Source: Dipteris shenzhenensis
Taxonomy: Eukaryota > Polypodiophyta > Polypodiopsida > Gleicheniales
Length of the DNA stretch: 64,000 nt
NCBI GenBank assembly: GCA_047967505.1
Contig: CM106538.1
Strand: one strand, 5' to 3'
Part shown: piece after piece, positions 10,985 to 22,540 of the stretch
Position numbering within the stretch: the first letter of the stretch is position 1
Layout: every line of letters starts with the position of its first letter
Program-made: the position numbers and the translations under genes
The notes under the pieces: generated by a model
What the model was told of the DNA's origin: nothing
Databases searched by the model: none
The model's input: only the letters and a program-made list of their open reading frames with translations

Positions 10985-11760
10985 CTGTATAGGAAAAAAA
11001 GAGGATTCTCTATATCATTTACTAGTTAGAAATGAACATAACTAGTCAGAGTGCAAACTAGAGAAAATGGAACATTTCCTAGTTACCTTATCTAGGGAAT
11101 CAATCAAAAAATTCCCTATGCAAGTCAATGCAGGGAATCATTAGAGAATTTCACCATATAGGAAAATTTTCCTAGATAGTGAAATTCATTAGTAATTCCC
11201 TACATAGTCTAACTAGGAAATGTTCCATTTTCCCTAGTTTGCACTCTTCCTAGTTATAGTCTAGTAAATGATATAGAGAATCCTCTTTTTCTTTGTAAGA
11301 CAAACTAGGAAATGCCCCATTTTTCATAGTTTGCAAACTTCCTGGTTATGAACTAGTAAACTATATTGAGAATCTTCTATTTCCCTATATAGGGAGAATG
11401 CGAAATAAGTGATTTTGTTTAAGTTATATCATTTAAGAAATGAAGCACTCATGTTTCACATTTTCCTAGATAGTGAAATTCATTAGTAATTCCCTACATA
11501 GTCTAACTAGGAAATGTTCCATTTTCCCTAGTTTGCACTCTTCCTAGTTATAGTCTAGTAAATGATATAGAGAATCCTCTTTTTCTTTGTAAGACAAACT
11601 AGGAAATGCCCCATTTTTCATAGTTTGCAAACTTCCTGGTTATGAACTAGTAAACTATATTGAGAATCTTATATTTCCCTATATAGGGAGAACGCGAAAT
11701 AAGTGATTTTGTCTAAGTTATATCATTTAAGAAATGAAGCACTCATGTTTCACATTTTCA
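10985..11760. repeat. CTAGGAAA-rich foldback and tandem repeat
   Basis: Arms at about 10990-11090 and 11205-11300 are inverted copies of each other: GAGGATTCTCTATATCATTT on the left and its complement, AAATGATATAGAGAATCCTC, on the right. A segment of about 294 bp (starting at about 11165) is repeated in tandem at about 11459. Many TTTCCTAG/CTAGGAAA motifs are embedded. The tract lies just downstream of the minus-strand transposon genes and resembles a subterminal repeat region of a DNA transposon; that role is an inference. Confidence 0.7.
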
Positions 11761-12045
11761 TATGTAGCAATTTGAACTTTTAAAGTACCTAGAGCAATAA
11801 GCAATTGTTACTATAATTACATTAACCCACATTATCTACACTAAGATTCAACAAAACCATCAAAAAGATTATGGAGTTCTCTTTAATATTTCTACAAATA
11901 ATAAGAAGGTAAAAAGTCCATTCGTTATTACAATATTCAAAAGAAAAAGCAAAAAACTTCTACTATAAGAAATATAAGACAACCAAAGAGAGCTAAAAGA
12001 GCTCTACATAACATCTTTGAAGACTTATTTGAATCAAGCTAAATG

Positions 12046-15000
12046 TCATATCAAAATCTCTATATCTTCTAAACTAAGCACATCAGATTTTTCCATGAAT
12101 CTAACTTTTTGACTTTCAATAAGCCAATGCACAATGTCCCTTATCATAATGTTACTGGTTGGTTTCTTGATGTCTGTAGAGTACTGTTTGAAGCTACTCT
12201 CCATCTTTTTAAGCTTCACATATGTACTTTTTAAGGAAAAGTACATATCATGAATTGTGTGGACTCCCATGTATTTCAAAAGTATTGTCTCCATATTTTC
12301 CTCTGAAATGTCATCCACCTGAGGGCATAGTAACAAAACAAGTGACAATATATTAACAAATTCGAAGCAAATGATTTAAATAATCAAGCTTAATGTAAAA
12401 GGCTGTCACATACTCTTTTATACTTGCTTGAAATCATAGTCACCTCCATGTCTGTACCTTGAATATCTTTTAAGTTCTAATTCAAATAAAAAATTGAGAT
12501 TAAAATCAAGGTATAAAGACTTCAAATCATAGAAAATAAATTCTAAATATAAGAATACCTTGCATCTCTTTCCTTGGGATTTATCACTTCTTTGCACGGT
12601 CTTCTGTTCTAAGTGATCTTTCATTTTTTCACTCACCTATGGATGATAAACAACAAGTAGTGTTAATGCCATTGGAAAAAATTATGTAAAGAATATAAGC
12701 ATACAAAGTACTTGCTTTACTTTTAAAGGGTATTGCATAAATGAAAACTTTTACCTTTCTCTTTCGTTCACTTTTTCTAGACATTTCATTCGTAGAATCA
12801 GTCACATTTGATATTGGATCCTAAAAATATGACAAAATTAAATTAAAACTTGTCTAAAAAGAAGATGCTGATCACAATTGAATGCCAGAGAATAGCTTCA
12901 ATCATAAGCATATCTAAAAGATAAAGGCAATTCATACCTTATCTTCATTTGTAGTGATGTCACCATGAAGCATCTTAGAAAATGTCATCTCATTCATATC
13001 AGCATTCGCTTCACCATAAGAATCCTGACATAAAATATTCAAGAAGATGAATTGTGAATAACTGAATGGTTAATAATACCTTTCAAAATAGAAGACAACT
13101 CATGATTAAAACTTACACACCTGATCAGAGTGATAATACTCAAACCCTTCAAATCTCTTCGCCATGAACTTATCTATCTACACAAAAGAACATATGATTT
13201 TATTAAAGAAAACATTTTATATTCTTTATAAAATTAAAAACATATCTTTTATTGGAAATGCTTCAACAACCTCAGATGTTGGACATCCTTGTCCATAAAA
13301 TTCTCCTCCAATAGAAATCGAATTTCCAATAGACTGCCAATGAATTAAATAATCCAAGTAAGATGTCACATAAATTACACGAAAAAGTATAATTTTTTAC
13401 TAAAAGTAGAGAACCATTCAAGGTATTAATATAAACATACCTTCTCTGAAATTGGATTACATGGAGACTCGTCAATACAAGGAGTAGTTGCTTGAGGCTC
13501 CATATATCTCTAAAAAGTTTCAAATAGACATATAAAATTTTATTAAACTCTTATAGATCATTTTGAAATCCAAGGAATGAGAACTTAGTTCAATTGGTAT
13601 ACGACATTCTTAATTTTTCTTGAAAAAACATATCTTTCAAATGCGTCAACAACCTGAGATGTTGAATATCCTTGTTCATAAAATTCTCCTCCAATAGAAA
13701 TAGAATCTCCAATAGTCTGCCAATGAATTAAATAATCCAAGTAAGATGTCACATAAATTACACGAAAAAGTATAATTTTTTACTAAAAGTAGAGAGCCAT
13801 TCAAGGTATTAATATAAACATACCTTCTCTGAAATTGGATTACGTGGAGACTCGTCAATACAAGGAGTAGTTGCTTGAGGCTCCATATATCTCTAAAAAG
13901 TTTCAAATAGACATACAAAATTTTATTAAGCTCTTATAGATCATTTTGAAATCCAAAGGAATGAGAACTTAGTTCAATTGGTATACGACATTCTTAATTT
14001 TTCTTGAAAAAACATATCTTTCAAATGCGTCAACAACCTGAGATGTTGAATATCCTTGTTCATGAAATTCCTCTCTAATAGAAATAGAATCTCCAATAGA
14101 CTGCTAAAGAGTTAAATAATCCAAGTAAGAAGTGGCACAAATTATGCAAAAAGATACAAATTTTTACTTCACGCTAGAGAAACATTAAATGTATTGAGCA
14201 TACCTTCTTTGAAATTGAATTATGTGGAGACTTCTCAATACTTGAGGACTAGTTGCTTCAAGCTCTAAATTTCTTTGAACTTTGCTCGTTTCGTCCTTTG
14301 AAACACAATAGAATACATTGACTAGATCATATCTATATTGCAAATATACAGTTTTATAAAATATCACATAATTGAAAGGCCAACTCACATTATTTACAAG
14401 GGTCCTCTTCTTTGAGTATTTCCTGCTAGACTGCTTTGAGGAGATCCACCACCTATATAAATCTTCCTCTCTCCAGCTATATTCAACTCCACTAAACTTT
14501 AGAGGCACTATCTCATGATGATGCTCATGGATGATGCCTTTAATATGCTGCTGTTCTTTCTTTTTATGCCGTAGATCTATAACAGTCTCTATTCCCTCGA
14601 ACCACCTTCGTACACGATGATAGTTTTCTAACAATAGAGAATGCTGGTCTTTAAAGCACTTTTCTAGGAGCTCTTTCCCATATAGCTTGTTCTTATCCCT
14701 ACAGATCATTTTGGGTGGTTTAAACACCTCATCATATGTAGGTGTAAAACTTGCCCCTAAGATCGGAGGAATAGAAACTTGAGATTTATCTTGCAAAGAG
14801 AGACGGTCCTTGTTCTCTTTGAAGGACACATCCTTTGATTCATCTCCCATAGGCATTTTCCCTATATAAAAAACATACATGCCATATATTCAGCCCCCTC
14901 TCTCATATCTAAATGCAAAAACATACATGCCATAAATTCAGCCCCCCCTCTTACATTTAAATGCAAAAACATAAATGCCAGAAATTCAGCCACCTTCTTT

Positions 15001-15873
15001 CTCTAAGTGCATAACATACATGCCATAAAGTCAGCCACATGCATTCTCCAAATGGATCTACACGCATGCCATAAATTAGACCCCCTTCTCCCATAAATTC
15101 AGCACCTTCTCTTACATCCAAAGGCAAAAACATACATGATAAATTCAGCCACCTTGATTTATCTCCCATAGGCATTTTCCCTATATAAAAAACATACATG
15201 CCAGAAATTCAGCCACCTTCTTTCTCTAAGTGGATAACATACGTGCCATAAAGTCAGCCACATGCATTCTCCAAATGGATCTACACACATGCCATAAATT
15301 AAACCCCTTTCTCCCATAAATTCAACACCCTCCCTTACATCCAAATGCATAAAGATACATGCCATAAATTCAGCGTCTTGCTCCCATAAATTCAGCCCCC
15401 TCCCTTTCATCCAAGGCAAAAACATACATGATATAAATTTAGCCACCTAGATTCTCCAAGTGCATAACATACATGCTTACAAATCAGCCCTTTCTTTCTG
15501 TAAATGCAATGAATACAACCCATAAATTCATAAAACAATTCTCTTCACCCAAAAATTCAGTTTTCTCCCTTAAATCCAAATGCGTAAATTCAGCCTTCTC
15601 CCTTAAATCCAAATGCATAAATTCAGCCTTCTCCCTTAAATCCAAATGCGTAAATTCAGCCTTCTCCCTTAAATCCAAATGCATAAATTCAGCCCCCTCC
15701 CTTGCATCCCAAAGTTCAACCCCTTCTTTCTCCAAATGCATAACATAAATCCAACAAAAAAATGACATACCTTTAATTGAACTAACCATGGAATCCAAGA
15801 GTCCAAGGAAACTTGCATCTTCACTCATCATTTTCTTTAGTAGCGCCGCCATGTCCATGTTATTGCTAGCCAT
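12046..15873 (-). CDS. Second gene of CACTA-like transposon, multi-exon, unknown accessory protein
   Basis: A spliced minus-strand gene can be read with consistent GT/AG sites. Exon 1 is 15873-15771 (MASNNMDMAALLKKMMSEDA). Exon 2 is 14861-14389 and ends AAT|GTGAGT. Then come exon copies A1 14295-14204, B1 14100-14038, A2 13892-13824, B2 13716-13654, A3 13509-13441 and B3 13333-13271. Short charged exons follow near 13178-13125, 13024-12951, 12820-12750, 12637-12560 and 12480-12440. The final exon is about 12320-12046 (VDDISEENMETILLKYMGVH). The protein is basic to acidic and low in recognised domains. It starts 165 bp after the tnp2-like gene on the same strand, an arrangement like the TnpD/TnpA pair of En/Spm, so a DNA-binding accessory role is inferred. 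Exon A1 has two extra bases relative to A2/A3, which would break the frame if it is used. Confidence 0.55.
13261..14296 (-). repeat. Tandem 384-bp units carrying a duplicated exon pair
   Basis: Three copies with 383-384 bp spacing begin at 13268, 13651 and 14035. Each holds one 63-nt exon (GDSISIGGEFYEQGYSTSQ type), an intron and a 69-nt exon (MEPQATTPCIDESPRNP type). Both exon lengths are multiples of three and start and end in phase 0, so each extra unit adds 44 residues without a frame change. A2 and A3 differ by only a few bases. The A1/B1 unit is more diverged. Confidence 0.85.
14862..15770 (-). repeat. Minisatellite-filled intron of the accessory gene
   Basis: The intron between exons 1 and 2 of the accessory gene consists largely of degenerate repeats of CATAAATTCAGCC joined to CTCCCTTAAATCCAAATG. 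It includes four nearly perfect 33-bp units at about 15560-15690. A second copy of the exon 2 acceptor and the first codons (MPMGDKS) sits near 15160-15190, a fossil of local duplication. Open frames across the array, on both strands, are repeat artefacts. Confidence 0.75.
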
Positions 15874-16038
15874 CTTGATCATGCACAACATAAGCATAAA
15901 AGACTTTAGTTATTGTTAGTATGAAATAAAAACACACAAAATAGAAATAGATGTAAAAGGAAATCAAATACAAATACGTACCAAATCCGTTTTCTAATTC
16001 CTTGAATAATGTTAACTTCATGTATCCTAGCTACATGC

Positions 16039-19000
16039 CTAAGATTGCCACATGATAGGAACTATCTTGGCTTTGCCCTGAACTAGCATGTTCTTTGTCT
16101 TGATAACTTTCCACGTCTCGTTGACAGACACACAAAACCACCAATCCTTCCATTCGTTGTCTTCCATCGAGACCTTCCATATCTTTTCCTCTGCGTGAAC
16201 CAGCTTTAGCCATGCTACTTTAACTTGATTTAGCGTGTGATCCACATCTCTAACAACGGCATACTTGAGATCATTTGGTGAACAAACTGTATCTGTAAGA
16301 CAAGACTTCAATAAAACAATATCATTCTCCTCTAGCCAAGGAGGAATACATCCAATGCAACCAGGCTGGATTAAATGTGTTCTCAATCCTAAATCTTTTG
16401 TCTCATATGCAATGATACCACCTCCATGCTGTAGAGGAATAAACTTATGCAATAAAGAACTGATTGGCCTTATACAATTCCAGGTGTATGGCAAATATGC
16501 ATTTTGTAGGACACTCATGCCAGTGGTGCCATCAATATCTAATCTTTCATATCCTCTTTCAACAACAATGCGTTGCCTATAGTAGTGTGCTCCAAAGAAT
16601 AGTTGCATGTTACCATTATGCTGAAAGGAAAAAAATGACGCTATACACGCTTTCCAGTGTCCCACACTAGAGACTAATGTTGCATCCTCTTCAGACTTTA
16701 CGATAACCTTATCTTCAATCTTATAAACCTCACCCTTAAACATAATTTTCTTATATTCGGTTACTCTCTCAATACCAAATTGAAGATTTTGCTCTACATA
16801 CCTTCTTTCCTCACTTGTTGTGTATCTAACTTTTGGCTTCTTTCTTGCTATTACAATACCCTTTTGGCTAATGACTCTTTGGCAAGGATAGTCTTTCGCA
16901 TGCAATGTAGCTAAACTCCATAAATGTTTCGCTTTTTCAATGGATGATACATGTATCAATCCTAATGAATGCCATTGAGGACAGTCATAACATCCATGTT
17001 TGTCCACTAAGTATCCATCTGGGACTGAAAGAACTCCATGAAACTCTTTCAACATCCTTTGATGAGGAAACAGCTTATCAGCATCTTCTTGAATATGTAG
17101 AAAGACCCATGTGAAAAATCTCCTTCGATGATAGTTTGCATATGAGATCTCATTATCCTTATTGTTTGTTTTGATGCTAGCATATGTTGAGACCATACGC
17201 TCATATGTGTAGCACCAAAACCCATCGTGGCTGCCATGTCGCAAAATATCATCAAGAAATTCTCCGAAACCTGCAACATGCTCCAATGGAGCTGAGTTTC
17301 TTCCAATCCACTCTTCTGATCTTACTCTCCAAGAAGCAAGCAATACCCTCACAATGTTTATGTCTTCTTGAGACTAGCCATTACTTCTAGTATAATTATA
17401 AAAGGCATGAGCAATATCTATGATCAAGAGACACAAATCATAGAATTTCTTAGGAATACCTTGGACTTCACTCAAGACATAACGAAGACACCATTGTACA
17501 AACTTTTGTGTTTCCTCTGCCTTGTAACTCTCAAAATACTTGCTAGAAAACCTTGGCCACCGACCATATCGGATGGAATAAGGTGTGGCCAATGTCATTC
17601 TATGAGTTGCTTCGTCGATTTCTTTCTTCACTCTATTATCGATATCTCTCATTAAAGAGCTCATGTACTTTGAGAACATATTCAATGCTAGTATGTGCAT
17701 ACAATCGTACACAAGATCAAGAGATAAGTCGAACCCATAAAGATCATATAATCTCCATAGACATGATCTACCTGAAAGACCAGCCTCTTTAAGAATGTCT
17801 TCACATTGCATTTGAGTGCTTGCTCGCTCTACAAGAAGCAAGTCTCTCAACATATCTTTTGTGGACCTCTTGGCTGGAGCATATCTGAATTGGAATCTAT
17901 TTTGGTCATAAAGGTATCGACTCGATCCTTCACATTCTAAAGTAGCTATAGGTTTGTCTATACGACAAAAAGCTTGGCCACCATCTTTAAAAGCTCCAAT
18001 CTTACATTGAGCTGGATGGTCACCAGTCACCATCATAAGCATAGCACGTGCTTTGAAGGTTTGGGAAAAAGAGCTATCATGCCCAAAAATTAAAGGCATT
18101 GGATAATTGAAATCTATATCAATTCCATCTATGAACAAACTTTCTAATTCATCTATCAAAGGTTTCATAAAAACATGAAAGAGTTTGCTTGAGCTTCCTA
18201 TAATTTTTTTGCAACTAAATGGAATGAACAAGACTGGTATTGCTCCAATTATGGACTTCTTTCCACAATTGAGAACCTTTATCTCGACGATGCCACAATT
18301 CTTCTGGGTTGTTCTTGATGTCTGGAACCCATCCCAGTGCAATAAGAGAGCAAAATTGCATGGATCTCCATGTATATGTAAAGAAAGACACATTTAGAGT
18401 ACAACATTACATGGAATTCTCAAACATAAATTAATTAGAGACCACACATAGTATATATGTAAAAAATTTACCTTACAGAGTCTTTGTGGACCTTGTATCA
18501 AAGCTCGACAAGCCTTGCAAACAAATTTGTAAATTTTCTCACATTCTTTCCAACCCTCCAAAAGTGCTTCCGATTTAAGTGAAGATGGCCATGCTGTATA
18601 AGCTTGTTTGCAATGCCCCTTCTCACATAGCAATGGCAACTCAAACTCTGATTCTAGATCCCAAAACTCTTTAACACTTGTACATTTACTGCCATACCAG
18701 AACTCATCAATTCTAATAGTTTCATTAGAATTGTTCGATACCAACCATTTGTCTTTATTTCGCCACATTTCCAATAATTCGTGGCATAAAGATCTACTTT
18801 TAGTAAGTAGTTTCAATTGTTCACCGATCGAGATGTAGTCAAAACATAGCATTTCCTTTCTAGGCACTGCACATTTCTCACACTTCTCACAACATGTTAA
18901 ACAATCGTGCTTTAATTTTCTCTTTCCAATGACATTTCTATTGCATTGGCATTCAACAGTGTTACCACTATAAACATCCTCTTTGCTTGGTAGATAGAGT

Positions 19001-19833
19001 ATTGGAGCATGTATGGAATCCTCTTTTTCTTGACATTTTCTATATCTCTTTGATTCAACCATTCCAAGCCTTGTCAACATAGTAGTTAATTGCTCCCAAC
19101 ATGTGGGAACAGTTATTCCATTTAGACTTCCATCCCATGTTTCTGGAAGTTGGACCAATAGTTTACTCAAACTTGATCTTTTTGCGCCTTCATGTGTTCT
19201 AGACCTAGGACCACCCATATCTCCAAATAGAATTTTAAGCATACTATCTTGAAACTCCACTAAAGCTTGATGTCCATCCCAAAGAGCTTGCAACTCAATC
19301 AATCTTTGTATGATTTTATCAGCGAGAGATAAATGGCTATCCTCTCCTAAAGCATCCATGTTATCCTCTTCATCATCCAACCTAGCGCCTTCATGCATAT
19401 CAGTAAATTCATCGTTCCCTTCCATCTGATGCATGGGCTCATTGTTCTCCTCTTCTTCAGGTCCACAAGAGCTGGAGTATGGAGCATGCAAACCAAGATT
19501 CTCTGCAATAGTTTCAAATCGCTCATCAACTTGCATATGCCTTGCATAAGTTGATGGAGCGACCAAGCGGCCACCATGGCAATAAGATTCACATCTACAC
19601 CATACCCGCCTCCGTCGATTAGATGATTCAATGAGTTCTTCATTCACTACAATATCATTGCCAATAGAGTTCTCCTCATTCACATTTCTCAAAATTGATG
19701 CGTGTAAGTTTCCAATGGAGTCTTGTTGCAAATGCACATAATACGTCCTCCGGCTCACATCTTGATAGCCAAGAGGCGAATGCCTGCACCTATAATTGCA
19801 TCTACATCTCCGTAGGCTATCATCTATTGCCAT
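16039..19833 (-). pseudogene. CACTA/CMC-type transposase (tnp2-like), one in-frame stop
   Basis: The reading starts at 19833 (MAIDDSLRRC). Exon 1 runs to 18477 and splices at T|GTAAGG to an acceptor at 18366 (exon 2 from 18365), phase 1 on both sides. The total is 1,228 codons, interrupted by a single TAG at 17374-17376. The N-terminus has two Cys/His clusters (RCRCNYRCRHSP and CRCESYCHGGRLV) typical of tnp2-like proteins. The central part has LLHWDGFQTS, MKPLIDELESLF and TGDHPAQCKIGAFKDGG, matching the layout of the tnp2 transposase core, and later CLWRLYDLYGFDLSLDLVYD. The C-terminal part has LEHVAGFGEFLDDI and GFWCYTYERMVSTY. It would bind the element ends and cut and join DNA in the nucleus. 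It could still be active if the stop is a sequencing error or is read through. Confidence 0.75.
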
Positions 19834-19860
19834 CTGGAATAAGGCACATGAAATCATAAA

Positions 19861-20190
19861 TAAAACACCCTAGAGAACAAACACTTACATAAGCTCAACA
19901 AAGTCCATCACAAACATAGAGACATAGCATTTATAAACATGTATAAACACATTTAAAATAAACACACATAGTAGGGTCCTAAGTATGGGCAACTAGTGCC
20001 AGTCGTATAGACGGCCTCCCAACAAATATCATCAAAGTAGCCTCACCCATGGTAAAACCGTAGGTAAGCTGTTGTAGGCCATGCAAATGCACACCCTAGC
20101 AATGACTCCATGGATAAAGAAGGACTATACCTGTGAGATTTTGTCACTTCTGGTACTTAGCTCCCACACGTAGGACCATAGATACGTGTC
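19861..20190. other. Upstream region of tnp2-like gene
   Basis: No gene is seen. The tract is AT-rich and would hold the promoter of the minus-strand transposase. No TATA box can be placed with confidence. Confidence 0.4.
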
Positions 20191-20470
20191 TATCATTACA
20201 TAAAAATGAAACTTCCATATCATAAGCAAATAAAAGAAATATTGCCATACCATATAGACAAGGCATAAACCCACTGAACTAAAGAAGCACAAACAATGGC
20301 ATTCACATAGGCACAAACAATAACATAGACATATAGAAACACCAATACAAACATAGGCATAGACTATATAAACACCAATAGAAACGTATGCATAGACTAT
20401 AGCATAAAGCATAAAATTGCACTTAGAATTAGGCATATAGGCATTCACATAAGCATATAGACATATAGAA
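20190..20470 (+). repeat. Direct repeat copy 1 (CATAGGCATAGACTAT-rich)
   Basis: The segment beginning ATCATTACATAAAAATGAAAC recurs at 20988-21290 over about 200-280 bp with few differences. Internally it is built from CATAGGCAT/CATAGACTAT-like words. The two copies flank the microsatellite and poly-G block. Confidence 0.85.
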
Positions 20471-20612
20471 GCATAGACTAAAGAAGCATAGGCAAATAAG
20501 CATTCACATAAAGCATAGAAATAGGCATTCACATAGAAATGTAGCATAAATATCCAATTGCATAACATAAAGAGAAGGTGTGTGTCTACTACATTGTCTA
20601 ACATATTAAATC

Positions 20613-20640
20613 ATATGTGTGTGTGTGTGTGTGTGTGCGT

Positions 20641-20698
<58 letters not shown>

Positions 20699-20775
20699 CT
20701 TATTTTTTCTTTTTAATGTGTGTGTATGTATATGTGTGTGTGTCTTTGTGTGAGAGAGAGAGGGAGAGAGAGAGT
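20613..20775. repeat. Compound microsatellite (TG)n-(CG)n-(AG)n
   Basis: (TG)n at 20616-20638 runs into (GC)n at about 20637-20654 and then (GA)n at 20655-20696. After a short spacer, a second TG and GA tract lies at about 20717-20775. Alternating purine-pyrimidine tracts of this kind can form Z-DNA. Confidence 0.95.
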
Positions 20776-20841
20776 CCAATTGCAAATGGCCATGCTACCT
20801 ACACTACAAAGAAGAGTTATTTTAGCTCTCAAAGTTTGTTC

Positions 20842-20980
20842 GGGGGGGGGGGGGGGGGGGCATGGAGTGTGGGTGGGGGGGGGGGGGGGGGGGCATGGGG
20901 TTTGGGGGGGGGGGGGTTTGCATGGAGTGTGGGGGGGGGGGGGGGGGGGGGGGGGGCATGGGGCGTGCCAGAGGGGGGGG
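20842..20980 (+). repeat. Poly-G block with CATGGAGTGT spacers
   Basis: G runs of 19, 19, 13, 26 and 8 bases are separated by short spacers such as CATGGAGTGTGGGT and CATGGGGTTT. The run lengths are those reported here and are prone to sequencing error. The tract has strong G-quadruplex potential. The ORFs reading poly-Gly or poly-Pro are not genes. Confidence 0.9.
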
Positions 20981-20987
20981 CATATCA

Positions 20988-21295
20988 TTACATAAAAATG
21001 AAACTGCCATACTATAAGCAAATAAAAGAAATATTCCCATACCATATAGACAAGGCATAAACCCACTGAACTAAAGAAGCACAAACAATGGCATTCACAT
21101 AGGCACAAACACTAACATAGACATATAGAAACACCAATACAAACATAGGCATAGACTATAGAAACACCAATAGAAACATAGGCATAGACTATAGCATAAA
21201 TAGCATAGAAGCATGTAGAAACATAGGCTTGCATAAACATAGGCATTCATTAATGGCAAAGAAGGCATCCATAAACATTTAAAGAGTAGATCCAT
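20988..21295 (+). repeat. Direct repeat copy 2 (CATAGGCATAGACTAT-rich)
   Basis: This is the second copy of the 20190-20470 segment, in the same orientation, with minor differences such as GGCATAGACTATAG for GGCATAGACTATAT. Confidence 0.85.
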
Positions 21296-22540
21296 AAAGC
21301 ATAAAGCATAAAATTGCTCTCAAAATTTCCACAAAGAAAAAAAGACATCATGCTTATATTTCACTCTAGAAATTTCTATCTAATGCATAAAAGTTAGAGA
21401 CACTCCTTTTAAAAGCTCCAAATGAAATAGAAACTAAAATATGGAACTTTTAATATACTGTATTCAAAGGTATTACAACCTTTGAATCTTAAACCTTTGA
21501 ATTTCTTTTGATTTATTTTTATATGTTAATATTTAATTCTTCAATCCACACAATGGTTGTGTTGAAGCAAGTGCGAAGGACGACGAGGAACTTAAGGCTG
21601 GGGTCGAGGCGGTGAGAATAGAACTGCCAAGCATAAGAGGCACTGGCGCTGTGGAGAATGGGGAGGCTACTGTTAGTAGAGAAGGTCCATGCACAGTGGA
21701 GAGGGAAGAGAGCTGCAGAGGCGGCAAGGGGGAAGATGAAGAAGGAGAAGGGGAAGGAATTAATGCAAGTATATACATACCTCAAAAATCCTTGCAACTG
21801 TGACGCACGTGGAGGAATGATCTGTTGCTGATGAAAAATCTGGCTCAACAGGACGTTATAGCGATGCAAGTGCTCCTCTGCTACTGGCAATAAATCAGGC
21901 ACAACAATATCTTAATCTGGGTGCAGCATATTAATCCGCTGCTGGAGGCTGCTCGAGAATCTTGGAGCTGGTGTGCGACGACTGAGTCGACGTTCTTGGC
22001 GTGTAATGCGTACGTTGCAGAGTGGTGCTTGTAGGCTATAGCTTCTCTTTCAAGCCCAATATATCGATTTAGCCGGTACTGCTGTATCGCCATATACCGG
22101 ATGAAAAATGACTAAGTAGGGATGGACATACGCCGAATGCTACAAGTCTAGACAATATATACCAGCTAGCGTACCTTTGAATCCTCCAATTAATCGAGTG
22201 TGTATATCTCAAGTAGTCGACAGTAGCAAATATATGTGCAAGAGGTGCACAGATTCAAGGAGAGAGTACAGCAGCGTAATAGGCTGAGCGTATGCAGGAG
22301 CTGGGCCTGTGTGCATAGATTCGAGGAGAGAATGTTGAAGGAGCCGGATATTGCAGGCGCAGTACAGATCTTTGATATATCGATTAGATCACTCCGGTCC
22401 GAGACGGTAGATTCAGTACTCCTTTGATCGAGGACCTTAGGAAGAGATAAGGCGGCTTAGGAAGGGGAAGGTACATAGAATGAAGAGGTAAGGGATAGGG
22501 ACGGGAGCCTCGACTCGTGAGCAGGTAGGGGATAGAATGA
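21296..22540. other. GC-richer non-coding block
   Basis: From about 21540 to 22520 the base composition is distinctly more GC-rich than its surroundings, with CG dinucleotides preserved. No protein family is recognised in any frame, although frames of 60-127 codons exist. It may be an upstream or terminal region of the transposon to its left; this is speculative. Confidence 0.45.

Noticed and set aside
15159-15897. Reading frames with repeated 11-residue units (HLDLREKAEF type) and the complementary plus-strand frame
   Set aside because: The 33-bp minisatellite has a period divisible by three, so frames stay open by construction. Only the first 103 nt (15873-15771) are kept, as an exon.
20802-20814. 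CACTACAAAGAAG as a CACTA transposon terminus
   Set aside because: It resembles CACTACAAGAAAA, but no matching inverted end or 3-bp target duplication was found, and it sits between two direct repeats.
20617-21108. Poly-Gly and poly-Pro reading frames on both strands
   Set aside because: They are translations of microsatellite and poly-G tracts with no family match.
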